Shown: positions 7,442 through 17,420 of the stretch, piece after piece | How the letters are laid out: every line of letters starts with the position of its first letter | Numbering within the stretch: position 1 is the stretch's first letter | From: Gilvimarinus polysaccharolyticus | GTDB taxonomy: Bacteria; Pseudomonadota; Gammaproteobacteria; Pseudomonadales; Cellvibrionaceae | Direction of reading: 5' to 3' | DNA length: 64,000 bases | Assembly (NCBI RefSeq): GCF_001187555.1 | Contig: NZ_LFIJ01000001.1 | Location: 1,452,078 to 1,516,077, forward strand | Position numbers and translations under genes: made by a program | The notes under the pieces: model-generated | Seen by the model: the letters and a program-made list of their open reading frames with translations, nothing else | Told to the model about the DNA's origin: nothing | Database searches by the model: none

Positions 7442-9886
7442 TTACAGTCGGCGCTTTACCAACGCCGTGGCTTTGTGACTTAACGGATCTTCGGGCCAGG
7501 GGTGTTTAGCGTAGCGGCCTCGTACCTCACGGCGCACATCGGGGTAAACCTCGCGCCAAAAAAAAGCCAAATCACGGGTCACCGCCAACGGCCTACCGGC
7601 GGGAGATAACAACTCAATCGCTAGGGCCACATCGGACGCCGGCAAACTAAAGGCAGCCACACCAAAAAACTCTTGCAGCTTAGCGGCGACACGCGGCTCA
7701 CACATTTGCTCACCCGCGATAATATCCGCCGGCTGCTGGTCCCCCAGGTAATCCACCGCCACACTGCGGTCGCTAGGCAGGCTGACCTGTGCCGGCAGCC
7801 ACCTATCTACCTCGCGCGCACCATCAAAACCTAGGTAGTAACGCAGCGCCTCCAGCAGTGGCAATGCAGTTAAGTCAGACTGTGGCGTTAAAAAGCTCAG
7901 TAACCATTGCGTGAGCGAGCCAAGTAAGGCCGTCTCGGACAAAGCCGGCAGCTGCACCCGCTGCTGCGCTTGCAGCAATCGGGCGCGCGCAAGCAAACTA
8001 AGCGCCGCCGTGGGCCACGGCACCCCAGCCAACCCCTGAGTACGAATAAACTGCAAGATAGCCTCTGGCACCTCACTCTCGGTTAATGGTCGCTCCGACT
8101 CATCGACCAACTGCCCGCCAACGCGATAGCAAGTGCGCTCAACCCAACGGCGGCGCTTAGCGCTGCCAAGTTGTTCCAGTGTCGATTCAACACTGGCCAG
8201 CTGCCGCACTTGTGCGGGGGTAAGGTCAACCGCCAAACCCACACCGACTTGCTCACGGCCACGCGCCATTATTTGCAGCACTAGCGCCCACTCACCTACA
8301 TCGGCCAACTGAACGCTAACACCTGAGTTAATCCGGTAACGCCCCGATTCGCACCGGTGCGCTATACGGTCGGCAAACACTTGCGCTAAGCGCCCGGCCA
8401 AGGTTTGCGACAAGGGTGTAAGCTGAGCACTGGGAGCGATGGTCGCGCATAAATGTTGCTGCCAACGTTTGCTCAACTTGCGCCACTGGGGGTTGCGACG
8501 CGACTCCCGCTCGGCACTGCTTAGCCATTCTTCTAGGGTTGCCTCGGCGGTCAAATCAAAATGCAGCGCCAGTGCTAACAATAACAGCCACGGGTAATCT
8601 GTTAACGCGTCCTCCAGCAACAGCAGCAAAGCCGCAATTCGCGGGTGAGTACCCAACGCCGCAACGCGGCGGCCCTGCGCGGTAATTGCTCCGCCTTCAT
8701 CTAACAGCTGCCAACGCCGCAAATGTTGTTGCGCGTGCTGCAGAGCCAAAGCTCCTGGCGGCTCCAGCCAAGGTAGCTGCGCCGCAGCTGTGCCCCAGTG
8801 AGCTAAGCGCAGCGCCAGCGGTAAGTAATCGGTGCGCCGAATCTCTGGCAGCGTTTGCGGTGCCAACGCCTCTGACTCGGGCCATAAACGAATGCAGCAA
8901 CCGGCCTGCACCCGTCCAGCTCGGCCGCGCCGCTGCTGAGCACTGGCGCTGGATATACGACGAGTTTGCAGCCGAGTAACGCCAGTACGCTGCTCAAACG
9001 CAGGCTCGCGGGCAAGCCCGGAATCGATTACTAAGGTGACATCGGCAATAGTAAGCGAGGTTTCAGCAATATTAGTGGCTAAAATCACCCGTGCGCCACG
9101 GGCGGCATCCAAGGCGGCCAACTGCTCGACGCGATCCACACGACTATGCAAACAAAATACTAAAACCTCGGGGGCGGCAGCCTTAAGGGCTTGGCGGCAC
9201 TCATCGATAGCGCGCCAGCCGGGCAAAAACACCAACACCGTGCACGCCTGCCAATTGGGGTGAGTGGCCAAGGCGCGCACCAGCTGTTGCGCTATCGGCT
9301 CGGCTCGCGAACCAACCTCACGGACGGGACAATAACTTACTTCGACAGGGTAACAACGCCCCGGCGAATACAAACTCATATCCACTTGCGTGCGCAGTGC
9401 CGCATCGGGCGTGGCCGACATCAATACCAGCTGTAAATCATCGCGTAAAATTGCGGTTTCTTGCAGCAGTGCCCACGCGGTATCTTGATCTACCGCGCGC
9501 TCGTGGATCTCATCAAGCATCACCGCGCTAACACCCACAAGTTCTGGATCGGCCAGCAAGCGCTGCAGCAGTACTCCCGGCGTCATAATCAATAATTGCG
9601 TTGCCGGCCCCTGGCAGCGATCAAATGCTACTTGATAGCCCACCGTTTGGCCCACATCATCGCCCACCAGTTCAGCCAAGCGGCGCGCCAACGTAATGGC
9701 AGGTAACACCCGCGGCTGAATCAACCATACCTGACCACGAGCCTGCTGTAACATCCACAAAGGAACCAACGTCGACTTACCTGCGCCAGGCTCAGCCTCC
9801 AGTAGAATGCTGCCGGCGCCCAATGCCGCCTCAAAGTCGGCACGCAAATCACTAATAGGAAGTATCGGATATTGATGGCTATTCAC
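7442..9886 (-). CDS. hrpB: ATP-dependent RNA helicase HrpB
   Basis: HrpB is a DEAH-type helicase of unclear physiological role in RNA metabolism; cytosolic. The 814-residue protein has Walker A GAGKST (residues 34-39), then LMTPGVLLQRL, the box II motif DEIHER, SATPD, and in the second RecA domain ATNIAETSLTI and QRRGRAGR. The rest matches the HrpB-specific C-terminal region, ending in the PLS-HKATALVKRRL type tail (here DPLSHKATALVKRRL). Length is the same as in E. coli (about 810-820). It is alone on its strand, with argD-argF divergent on the other side of a 388-base gap. Several frames on the opposite strand are shadows of its GC-rich codons. Confidence 0.96.
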   Translation of the reverse strand: MNSHQYPILPISDLRADFEAALGAGSILLEAEPGAGKSTLVPLWMLQQARGQVWLIQPRVLPAITLARRLAELVGDDVGQTVGYQVAFDRCQGPATQLLIMTPGVLLQRLLADPELVGVSAVMLDEIHERAVDQDTAWALLQETAILRDDLQLVLMSATPDAALRTQVDMSLYSPGRCYPVEVSYCPVREVGSRAEPIAQQLVRALATHPNWQACTVLVFLPGWRAIDECRQALKAAAPEVLVFCLHSRVDRVEQLAALDAARGARVILATNIAETSLTIADVTLVIDSGLAREPAFEQRTGVTRLQTRRISSASAQQRRGRAGRVQAGCCIRLWPESEALAPQTLPEIRRTDYLPLALRLAHWGTAAAQLPWLEPPGALALQHAQQHLRRWQLLDEGGAITAQGRRVAALGTHPRIAALLLLLEDALTDYPWLLLLALALHFDLTAEATLEEWLSSAERESRRNPQWRKLSKRWQQHLCATIAPSAQLTPLSQTLAGRLAQVFADRIAHRCESGRYRINSGVSVQLADVGEWALVLQIMARGREQVGVGLAVDLTPAQVRQLASVESTLEQLGSAKRRRWVERTCYRVGGQLVDESERPLTESEVPEAILQFIRTQGLAGVPWPTAALSLLARARLLQAQQRVQLPALSETALLGSLTQWLLSFLTPQSDLTALPLLEALRYYLGFDGAREVDRWLPAQVSLPSDRSVAVDYLGDQQPADIIAGEQMCEPRVAAKLQEFFGVAAFSLPASDVALAIELLSPAGRPLAVTRDLAFFWREVYPDVRREVRGRYAKHPWPEDPLSHKATALVKRRL

Positions 9887-10274
9887 AATTGCCGCTCACC
9901 CCATCCAGATAAATTGCACGCCCCAGAGATACTGCAAACAGAAAACCCCACCGGCATTTACTGACGGTAAACATAGGCGATACGATAATGCTCATTACAA
10001 CCCTACTTTCTAATATGACAACTCGACAACATAACCCGACAAACAGGCTGCGAGTTTAGCACTGCCCGTCACGCTACGTCGGCCTATAGGCCGTTATTTG
10101 CCAAGCCTTAGGTTTCTCTATAATATTACTTGTTTGGTTTTTGCCCTGCTCAATTGCCTGTCGCATTTAGCCCGCGCATCAGCCTGCACCGCACACTCTT
10201 GGATGAATCCCTGATTTTTCTTTGCCAGAACCTACTATCAAGGTTCGGGCGGCACTGTTTTTGGAGAAAGACAA
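9887..10274. other. Divergent promoter region hrpB / argD
   Basis: A 388-base region that must hold the divergent promoters of hrpB and argD. It contains a perfect 14-bp palindrome, CGGCCTATAGGCCG, at 10080-10093 and a good -10 element TATAAT at 10119-10124 pointing to argD. I see no ARG box of the ArgR type. Confidence 0.6.
10098..10124 (+). promoter_or_regulatory. Candidate promoter for argD-argF
   Basis: TATAAT at 10119-10124 is preceded by TTGCCA at 10098-10103, a rather short 15-base spacer. It lies about 150 bases upstream of the argD start, next to a 14-bp palindrome (10080-10093) that overlaps the upstream side and could be an operator. Confidence 0.4.
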
Positions 10275-11435
10275 ATGTCTACATTGATGAACACTTATGG
10301 CGAACGGACCCTCACCCTGATCAAGGGCGAAGGCAGCCGAGTGTGGGACGATGCAGGCAACAGCTACATCGATGGCATCAGTGGCATCGCGGTCTGTGGC
10401 CTGGGTCACTCGCACCCTGCGGTAACCCGCGCAATTACCGAGCAAGCCGGCACTTTGCTGCATGTTTCTAACTTGTACAATATTCCGCCGCAGCGCGCAC
10501 TGGCCGATAAACTGTGCCGCGCTTCGGGGATGGACAAGGTGTTTTTCTCAAACTCTGGAGCCGAAGCCAATGAGGCGGCGATCAAAATAGCCCGCAAATA
10601 CGGCAATGACAAAGGCATCGAGAACCCAACCATAGTCGTGATGGATGCCGCGTTTCACGGCCGCACCATGGCAACACTAAGCGCCACCGGCAACGTTAAA
10701 GTACAACAGGGCTTTGCACCACTGCTGCCTGGGTTTGTACGCGTCCCCTTTAATGACGTTACCGCCATAGAAGCTTTAACCGCCCAGCACAAAAATATCG
10801 TCGCCATACTGGTTGAACCTGTACAAGGCGAAGGCGGTGTGCGGGTACCCGCAAAGGATTATTTACCCAAGCTGCGCACCCTGTGCGATCAGCACGATTG
10901 GCTGTTGATGCTGGATGAAATTCAAACCGGCAACGGCCGTACCGGTAAATACTTTGCGTACCAACACCACAATTTTAAACCCGATGTCGTCACCACCGCC
11001 AAAGGCCTTGGCAATGGCGTACCTATTGGCGCCTGCTTAACTCACGGCAAAGCCTCTGATGTTTTTGGCCCCGGCAACCACGGCTCTACATTTGGTGGCA
11101 ACCCGCTGGCGTGCCATGCAGCTTGTGCGGTAGTCGACTTACTGGACGATGCCATGTTGGCCAGTATCGATGAGCGCGGCGTGCAGATCGTCGAGACCTT
11201 ACGTCAAAGTATTGGCCAGCTGGACAAAGTCGTCGATATTCGCGGCCAAGGCCTGCTTATCGGTATTGAGCTTACCGAGCCCTGCCCCGAGTTAGTCGCT
11301 AAAGCTCGCGAACTTGGCTTACTGATCAATGTTACCGCCGGCAGCACGATTCGTTTACTGCCGACGTTTGTTATGACGGACGTCGAAACCGATGCGCTAA
11401 TCAATGGCGTTATCGCTCTTGTTGAAGCACTTTAA
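10275..11435 (+). CDS. argD: Acetylornithine aminotransferase ArgD
   Basis: ArgD is a PLP-dependent class-III transaminase that makes N-acetylornithine from the semialdehyde in arginine synthesis, and often also serves lysine synthesis. The 386-residue protein has SNSGAEANEAAIKIARK, FHGRT, the PLP-contact motif DEIQTGNGRTG, and the Schiff-base lysine in TTAKGLGNGVPIGA. A further family stretch is STFGGNPLACHAA near residue 275. GGAGAAAGACAA lies just before the ATG as a good ribosome-binding site. argF follows 22 bases after the stop, so the two are an operon covering consecutive parts of the arginine pathway. Confidence 0.95.
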   Translation: MSTLMNTYGERTLTLIKGEGSRVWDDAGNSYIDGISGIAVCGLGHSHPAVTRAITEQAGTLLHVSNLYNIPPQRALADKLCRASGMDKVFFSNSGAEANEAAIKIARKYGNDKGIENPTIVVMDAAFHGRTMATLSATGNVKVQQGFAPLLPGFVRVPFNDVTAIEALTAQHKNIVAILVEPVQGEGGVRVPAKDYLPKLRTLCDQHDWLLMLDEIQTGNGRTGKYFAYQHHNFKPDVVTTAKGLGNGVPIGACLTHGKASDVFGPGNHGSTFGGNPLACHAACAVVDLLDDAMLASIDERGVQIVETLRQSIGQLDKVVDIRGQGLLIGIELTEPCPELVAKARELGLLINVTAGSTIRLLPTFVMTDVETDALINGVIALVEAL

Positions 11436-11457
11436 TTTAGACTGTTAAGGCACACTT

Positions 11458-12393
11458 ATGGTTGCAGCTAGCGCACCACAAAACGGCAAAAAACCTCGGC
11501 ACTTTTTAACACTGAACGACATCAGTGCCGAGGAATTAAGCAGCATTATTGCACGCGCCATCGAACTGAAAGCCGAGGTTTACAATGGCACATCCAAGCC
11601 GCTGCTCGATCGCAAAGTGATGGGAATGATTTTTGAAAAATCATCAACCCGTACGCGCGTTTCGTTTGAAACTGGTATGGCACAGCTCGGCGGACACGCG
11701 CTGTTTTTGTCATCGCGCGACACGCAACTCGGCCGCGGCGAACCGATCGAAGATTCTGCGCGGGTATTATCGCGCATGGTTGATATCGTGATGATTCGCA
11801 CCTTTGGCCACGACACCATCGAGCGCTTTGCGGAATACTCGCGAGTGCCGGTCATTAACGCCTTAACAGACGACTATCACCCCTGCCAATTGCTTGCTGA
11901 CATTCAAACTTTTGTCGAGTTGCGAGGCTCTATGCAAGGTAAAAGTGTGGCTTGGGTAGGCGATGGCAACAATATGTGCAACTCCTACATTAACGCCGCA
12001 CGTTTGTGCGATTTTGAACTGCGCATTGCTACACCTCAGGGCTTTGGCCCCACGGCTGAGCGCATCAACGGCGCAAAGCAACGAGTTAAGATCTGCGCCT
12101 CACCATCCGAAGCCGTTCAAGGCGCCGATCTGGTCGTAACAGACACTTGGGCCTCGATGGGCCAAGAAGATGAAAAGCAATTACGTGAGAATGCTTTTGC
12201 CAACTACCAAGTTAACGAGCAGCTGATGAGCCACGCGGCATCTGACGCGTTGTTTATGCACTGCCTGCCGGCCTACCGCGGCAAAGAAGTCAGTGCCGAG
12301 TTATTAGACGCGCCGGACTCGCCAGTATGGCAAGAAGCCGAAAACCGCCTGCATGCACAAAAAGCATTGATCGAGTTTTTAATGACGCAATAA
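11458..12393 (+). CDS. argF: Ornithine carbamoyltransferase ArgF
   Basis: The enzyme transfers a carbamoyl group from carbamoyl phosphate to ornithine to give citrulline in arginine synthesis; cytosolic trimer. The 311-residue protein carries the carbamoyl-phosphate motif [10 protein letters not shown] (about residues 62-71), HPCQLLAD, the ornithine-side motif DTWASMGQE and the catalytic [11 protein letters not shown]. It begins with about 14 extra residues compared with the shortest homologues ([19 protein letters not shown]); a strong internal start is absent, so the ATG at 11458 is kept. It is the second gene of argD-argF. An anabolic role is inferred from that partner rather than from the sequence itself. 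Confidence 0.95.
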   Translation: MVAASAPQNGKKPRHFLTLNDISAEELSSIIARAIELKAEVYNGTSKPLLDRKVMGMIFEKSSTRTRVSFETGMAQLGGHALFLSSRDTQLGRGEPIEDSARVLSRMVDIVMIRTFGHDTIERFAEYSRVPVINALTDDYHPCQLLADIQTFVELRGSMQGKSVAWVGDGNNMCNSYINAARLCDFELRIATPQGFGPTAERINGAKQRVKICASPSEAVQGADLVVTDTWASMGQEDEKQLRENAFANYQVNEQLMSHAASDALFMHCLPAYRGKEVSAELLDAPDSPVWQEAENRLHAQKALIEFLMTQ

Positions 12394-12552
12394 CTTCTAG
12401 ATTAGGCCGGTGACTATAACAACCCATACCCACCGGCCCCTTCCTTTCACTCGCCCTCAGCTCTATGATGTACAGCTAGACAATACTCTTAACGCCGTCC
12501 CTACTGCGGCAAGAGTTGAATTGTTGTACCCCTATCTTATAGCGAGAACTTT

Positions 12553-13599
12553 ATGAACAGCTGGCAAGACTTTCTCGATACCCAAGGTGCAACGCGCTCG
12601 GCCACCGGCGAGCTCGCCTTTCCAACCGATGAAGCAAACGGCGGCCATTGCGTCGACACCACTTATATTACTGAACTTGGCTATCAAGGCTTACTCGCTT
12701 TCGATGGCCCTGACGCGATTAAATTTTTACAGGGGCAAGTCACCACCGATGTGCGTGAATTAGCCAGCGGCCAATGGAAGCTAGGGGCGCAGTGCAATTT
12801 AAAGGGGCGCATGCAGGCCAGCTTTGCCTTACTGCAAACACACCCCGAACAAATATTGCTGCGCTGCCACGCAAGTCTTACAGATACCATTGCCGAGAGC
12901 CTACAAAAATACGCGGTATTCTCTAAGGTCAAAATTAGCAATGTCAGCCACACTTGGCGACGCCTTGGCGTCTTCGGCCCTGCCGCTAGTAAACTGCTTG
13001 AGACTCATTGTAATTTACAGCTAGAACAATGTGGCGACGCACAAAGCCACACCGATATTATTGGCCTAAAACTGGATGAGCAACGCTATGAGCTGTGGGT
13101 AAGCGCGGAACGCGCCGAGGATCTCTGGCAAACATTTGTTAACAGCTGCACACTAGGGAATAGCCAGCTATGGCAACTGGCTGATATCCGCGCCGGACGA
13201 GCTGAAATTACCGCCACTAACGCCGGTGAATTTAGCCCACACGAGCTACACTACCCCCTGATTGGTGCGGTGAGCTTTAAAAAAGGCTGCTACACCGGTC
13301 AAGAAGTTGTTGCACGGCTACACTATAAAGGCAAACTGAAAAAGCAAATGGTACGTATCGCTCTTAGCACTGAGCGGCTCGATACACACACTGCCATTGT
13401 TGATGCCGCAGGCACCCGGCGCGGAACATTGGTAATGGCCGCACCCGTGAACACAAGCAGCTGGGAGGCTTTGGCCGTACTACCAAATGACGACAGCATC
13501 GAGCTATACCTTGCCGCGCATGAAGGGGGATCAGCAGTGATCAAAATTGATCGATTGAGCTTGCCCTACCCCCTGCCTACAGCAGACAATAGCCTATAG
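12553..13599 (+). CDS. ygfZ: Folate-binding iron-sulfur assembly factor YgfZ
   Basis: YgfZ is a tetrahydrofolate-dependent protein related to the glycine cleavage T-protein and helps maintain a subset of Fe-S enzymes such as MiaB. The 348-residue protein has the early GPDAIKFLQGQVTTDV stretch. It also has the diagnostic motif KKGCYTGQEVVARLHYKG (K-G-C-Y-x-G-Q-E) near residue 240, whose cysteine is essential in E. coli. Length is slightly above the E. coli protein (326). It is 160 bases downstream of argF and followed by the HDOD gene, with no sign of shared function. In many gammaproteobacteria it faces sdhE; that gene is not in this window. Confidence 0.93.
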   Translation: MNSWQDFLDTQGATRSATGELAFPTDEANGGHCVDTTYITELGYQGLLAFDGPDAIKFLQGQVTTDVRELASGQWKLGAQCNLKGRMQASFALLQTHPEQILLRCHASLTDTIAESLQKYAVFSKVKISNVSHTWRRLGVFGPAASKLLETHCNLQLEQCGDAQSHTDIIGLKLDEQRYELWVSAERAEDLWQTFVNSCTLGNSQLWQLADIRAGRAEITATNAGEFSPHELHYPLIGAVSFKKGCYTGQEVVARLHYKGKLKKQMVRIALSTERLDTHTAIVDAAGTRRGTLVMAAPVNTSSWEALAVLPNDDSIELYLAAHEGGSAVIKIDRLSLPYPLPTADNSL

Positions 13600-13670
13600 G
13601 ACTGAGCGCGAAAATGCGTATCGGGCAACAAAGCGAATAAAAACGCACTAAAATACCAACAGGATCACCA

Positions 13671-14507
13671 ATGAGCCAAGTTGTAGATACTGTCCGCCAG
13701 GACATCATAACCGCCATTAAGACCGACAAACTGGTACTGCCAACCCTACCCGAGGCCGCCCTCAGGGTACGCGAAGTAGCCGAAGACCCAGATGCCGATT
13801 TAGACCAACTGGCAGATGTTATCGGCTCTGATGCAGCGCTTTCAGCTCGTATTGTGCGGGTCGCCAATAGCCCGCTCTTGCGCGGCAATCGCACCATCGA
13901 TGACCTGAAAATGGCACTGGCACGCCTAGGCATGGAATATACCTGTAACATCGCTACAGGCCTTGCCATGCAGCAGATGTTTCAGGCAACCTCAGACGTT
14001 GTCGATCAGCGTATGCGCGACAGCTGGACTCGCTCCAGCGAGATCGCCGGCATTAGCCATGTGCTTTGCCGCCACTACACCAAGCTACGCCCCGATCAGG
14101 CAACTCTTGCCGGCTTAATCCACAAAATTGGCGTCCTTCCGATTTTGACGTACGCCGAAGAACACGACTTTTTATTAGAAGACAGTCGCACTCTTGATAT
14201 CGTGATCAATCAGCTGCAAGGGCCTATTGGTGATTTGATTTTAAAAGCGTGGGACTTCCCCGCCGAGATGATTCATATTCCCTCGCAGCACATGAAGTTT
14301 GACCGCGAAGCCGCCAGCGCTGACTACACCGACATTGTCACAGTCGCCATGCTACAAAGCTACTTAGGTAGCGACACCGCTCTGGGCAAAGTAGATTACA
14401 GCAAAGTTACCGCATTTGGTCGCCTAGGCATGGACCCAGATATGCAAATGGCCGAGGCTGAAGATTTATCCGCAGAGATGGAAGCGGCGATGGAGTTTCT
14501 ACAGTAA
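13671..14507 (+). CDS. HDOD-domain signalling protein
   Basis: HDOD proteins are HD-related, usually non-catalytic output domains linked to two-component signalling and cell-cycle or motility control. This 278-residue protein is a stand-alone HDOD domain. It has LVLPTLPEAALRVREVAEDPDADLDQLADVIGSDAALSARIVRVANS at the N-terminus (helical bundle entry), then GLIHKIGVLPIL near residue 148, where true HD hydrolases have the metal-binding His-Asp pair. There is no attached receiver, GGDEF or kinase domain. The gene is preceded by a clear ACAGGATCACC ribosome-binding region and followed by a strong bidirectional terminator. Its input partner is not identifiable from the context. Confidence 0.9.
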   Translation: MSQVVDTVRQDIITAIKTDKLVLPTLPEAALRVREVAEDPDADLDQLADVIGSDAALSARIVRVANSPLLRGNRTIDDLKMALARLGMEYTCNIATGLAMQQMFQATSDVVDQRMRDSWTRSSEIAGISHVLCRHYTKLRPDQATLAGLIHKIGVLPILTYAEEHDFLLEDSRTLDIVINQLQGPIGDLILKAWDFPAEMIHIPSQHMKFDREAASADYTDIVTVAMLQSYLGSDTALGKVDYSKVTAFGRLGMDPDMQMAEAEDLSAEMEAAMEFLQ

Positions 14508-14547
14508 CAGCTAAAAAATATCATAACGGTAGAGACAATCAGCAGCA

Positions 14548-14586
14548 CCCAAAAAAGCCAGAAGCGCATGCTCTGGCTTTTTTGGG
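14548..14586. terminator. Strong bidirectional terminator
   Basis: A long inverted repeat: CCCAAAAAAGCCAGA pairs with TCTGGCTTTTTTGGG around a 9-base loop. The A/T tracts flank the GC core on both strands, so it can terminate both the HDOD gene (plus) and the convergent DUF1080 gene (minus). Confidence 0.85.
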
Positions 14587-14754
14587 GTGAAAATTCTAGG
14601 CATCGATTTCGCTACCAGCCCCATAGCTACAGACACAAACTTTAACAACAAACGCTTTAATTTGTAGCTACTTTTATTGTGGCTCGCTGTGACAGCTTAA
14701 GGGTTAAATTGGCTCGAGCATTTTCAAACAACTCGATGACCCGCGAGCTTCAAC

Positions 14755-15651
14755 TTAGGAGTCAAAATAACGGCGATACACTTTGGGGATAGCGTCAATG
14801 GGTTGCCATTCAATACGTCGATAGAATACCTCTCCGGCTTCGCTTTGAAGAACTATCTGGCCCCGCGTCAGTGGTTTAGCACCAGATTCTGTGGTGTAAG
14901 AGGAACGACTCAGAGCCATCACCACCTCACCATTAACAATGTGCAGACTTTTACCTTGATAGGTAATCAGCTCCAACGTGTTCCACTCACCGCTAGGTTT
15001 TTCATTGTTATGGCTGGCCCCGCAGGGAATAGCACCTTCGGCACCACCAAAGGTTGTTAACGGCGCGCTCAAATCGTACTTGGCCGGCTCACCTTGCATT
15101 GTCGAGCCACAGTTAATATCTATTTGCGAGTGAGCAATCTTCCACCAATCGCCCGTCAGCCCCTCAACCCCCTGCTCGACAATCTGAAATTCTTGGGAGA
15201 GCGGCCAAGCACGCCAATAATCGACCCCATGCTCACCGGTACCGTGATACAAAATACCGCTATCGAATGGAAGCTCTTGTCTTGGCGGCCATTTTTTTTG
15301 ACCCCACTTGACCTGTAACCGCAAATGGTAATTACTGTAATTTTGACGAGTGAAAATACCACCGTAAATCTCGCCAGTAATATGTAATACCGGCTCTCCA
15401 GACTCATCATTAACACTAAACACATTCCAGTCATCGCGATCGTAACCAACCGGCTCAAGATATTCACCGTCTTCAGCTTGCTTTAGACCCACAGCGTTTG
15501 TCTCGGGGCTGGGAAAACCTAGGTAGGTACGCCATTGACTAAGCTCAGAGTCTAATAATGGCTGCCATTGATCTGCTTTTGTAAAAGACGAGCAACCTAA
15601 AAGCAGCGCGGTAGATAACATCACACGATAAAATATTCGAGCATTAACCAT
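14755..15651 (-). CDS. DUF1080 (3-keto-disaccharide hydrolase-like) lipoprotein
   Basis: The protein belongs to the DUF1080 / 3-keto-disaccharide hydrolase-like group, jelly-roll proteins common in marine polysaccharide users; one characterised set cleaves 3-ketoglycosides. Starting at the ATG at 15651, it begins MVNARIFYRVMLSTALLLGCSS, a lipoprotein signal with lipobox LLGC, so it should be anchored on the periplasmic side or at the outer membrane. A longer start at 15684 would put 11 residues in front of a weaker signal. Typical family stretches are GGIFTRQNYSNYHLRLQVKWG, DSGILYHGTGEHG and EFQIVEQGVEG, where a D/E-rich metal site is expected. The gene is convergent with the HDOD gene and adjacent to the BCCT transporter. 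The substrate is unknown. Confidence 0.8.
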   Translation of the reverse strand: MVNARIFYRVMLSTALLLGCSSFTKADQWQPLLDSELSQWRTYLGFPSPETNAVGLKQAEDGEYLEPVGYDRDDWNVFSVNDESGEPVLHITGEIYGGIFTRQNYSNYHLRLQVKWGQKKWPPRQELPFDSGILYHGTGEHGVDYWRAWPLSQEFQIVEQGVEGLTGDWWKIAHSQIDINCGSTMQGEPAKYDLSAPLTTFGGAEGAIPCGASHNNEKPSGEWNTLELITYQGKSLHIVNGEVVMALSRSSYTTESGAKPLTRGQIVLQSEAGEVFYRRIEWQPIDAIPKVYRRYFDS

Positions 15652-15752
15652 ACACTGGAAACCTTGTAAGCAATGAAACAACAATAATTTTATTCCGGCA
15701 ACGTCAAGACTATCAGCCGCACAACCTTAAGCCTAGACATACTCGGCACCAG

Positions 15753-17420
15753 CTAAGCGATTGGCACTTTAACCGGAGGTTCGCAATCTTGCTCTGGCGC
15801 AGTTGGATGTATAGCCTCTTCCACTTGGTGCTCGGCTTCTCGCTCAGGCTCTCGCAGTAACCATTGCTCGATACGAGTTCGAATCAACAATTCTTTCTCC
15901 TCCCTTCGCCGAATCTCTGCGGCAAGATCTTTATGCAGCGAAAACGCCATCAAAACCATTAACAGCATAAAAGGAAAAGCCGCGATAATGGAGACCGTTC
16001 TCAGACCATATAAGCCACCGGTAAGCAAGAGCACGGAAGCCATTAACAACTGCAGGCAGCCCCACAGAATACGCACAAAACGCGTTGGCGTTAGCACTCC
16101 TTTAGAGGTAAACATGCCTAACACAAAAGTGGCAGAATCTGCCGAGGTCACCACAAACATAGACACCAGCGCTACCGCCAAAATCGCTGCAACAATGCCC
16201 CAAGGCAACTGATCAAGCAGGACATAAAGACCCGCAGGAACCTCTTTGGCCACAGCATCGGCAATACCCACGCCATCAAACAGTTCAAAATGTATCGCAG
16301 CACCGCCAAAGGTTGAGAACCACAACATACTTAACGCAACCGGCACTAGCATCACGCCCATCACAAATTCTCGAATGGTCCGGCCTTTTGATATTCGAGC
16401 AATAAAACTGCCGACAAACGGCGCCCAACTTAAGCCCCAAGCCCAATAAAACATAGTCCACTGCTCTACCCAATGCTCGTGGGAATAAGGTGTGGTCACT
16501 AAGCTCATTTCAATAATATTGCCAAGATACTCGCCGACAGTTTGCGTCAGCTCGCCAAAAATAAATGCGGTAGGCCCGGTAACAAGCACAAAAACCAAAA
16601 GCCCCGCGGCAAGTAGCATATTGGCGTTACTGAGGTAGCGTATACCTTTATCGAGCGGGGTCATGGCCGAGATAATAAACAGCGTTGCCAGCCCTGCCAG
16701 TATCATAAACTGCGATACTACCGTGTATTCAGCGACCCCTAACCTAGCCAATCCGCTGTTTACTTGTAAAGCACCAAGCCCTAATGTGGTAGCGACCCCA
16801 AATATAGTGGAGATAACAGCCAAAATATCGATGGCAGCTCCCCAACCTTGATCTACCCGACGGCCTAATAACGGGCGGAATGTCTCACTGATCAAACCGT
16901 GACTATTATGACGAAAGCGCACATAGGCAATAGCCAACCCGACCAAGGTAAAGTTGGCCCACTGGTGAAAACCCCAATGGAAGAAAGCGTAACGCATACC
17001 CAGCTGTGCCGCCTCTGCGCTGCGCGGCTCACCTAACCCAAGGGGTGGCTCATTAAAATGCATCATGGGTTCGGCGACCCCCCAAAACACCAGACCAACC
17101 CCCATCCCCGCAGAGAAAATCATCGCCAACCAGCTAACGTAAGAAAACTCCGCTAACTCATTGTCTGGCCCCAAACGAATACAACCGAATCGAGAAAACG
17201 CAAGAAAAAAGACAAATAATACAAAGCCGGTAGTAGCCATTAGATACATCCAGCCGACATTTCTCGCCGTCACATCAAGCAGTTTTTGAGCCGTGGATTC
17301 AACCGCCTCAGGTTGTAGCGCAGCAGCAATAACAAAAACAGTAATGATCAGGACCGAGACGTAAAATACCAAGCCTACATCACCGAGATATCGCCTTAAA
17401 AACATTTTGATCTTGCTCAT
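15753..17420 (-). CDS. BCCT-family transporter with altered substrate box
   Basis: BCCT carriers import betaine, choline, carnitine, DMSP or related compounds, usually with Na+ or H+. The 555-residue protein has about 12 membrane segments, the TM4 motif HWGFHQWANF (residues 148-157) and the TM8 stretch WTMFYWAWGLSWAPFVG (from residue 321), followed by ARISKGRTIREF. In BetP the aromatic betaine box is Trp189, Trp194, Tyr197 and Trp374. By my alignment the equivalents here are W149, W154, F157 and G329, so two of four differ. The cytosolic C-terminal tail is charged (EIRRREEKELLIRTRIEQ). The DUF1080 gene lies downstream and a divergent VCBS gene upstream. Family is certain; substrate is not, and may not be betaine. 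Confidence 0.92.
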   Translation of the reverse strand: MSKIKMFLRRYLGDVGLVFYVSVLIITVFVIAAALQPEAVESTAQKLLDVTARNVGWMYLMATTGFVLFVFFLAFSRFGCIRLGPDNELAEFSYVSWLAMIFSAGMGVGLVFWGVAEPMMHFNEPPLGLGEPRSAEAAQLGMRYAFFHWGFHQWANFTLVGLAIAYVRFRHNSHGLISETFRPLLGRRVDQGWGAAIDILAVISTIFGVATTLGLGALQVNSGLARLGVAEYTVVSQFMILAGLATLFIISAMTPLDKGIRYLSNANMLLAAGLLVFVLVTGPTAFIFGELTQTVGEYLGNIIEMSLVTTPYSHEHWVEQWTMFYWAWGLSWAPFVGSFIARISKGRTIREFVMGVMLVPVALSMLWFSTFGGAAIHFELFDGVGIADAVAKEVPAGLYVLLDQLPWGIVAAILAVALVSMFVVTSADSATFVLGMFTSKGVLTPTRFVRILWGCLQLLMASVLLLTGGLYGLRTVSIIAAFPFMLLMVLMAFSLHKDLAAEIRRREEKELLIRTRIEQWLLREPEREAEHQVEEAIHPTAPEQDCEPPVKVPIA

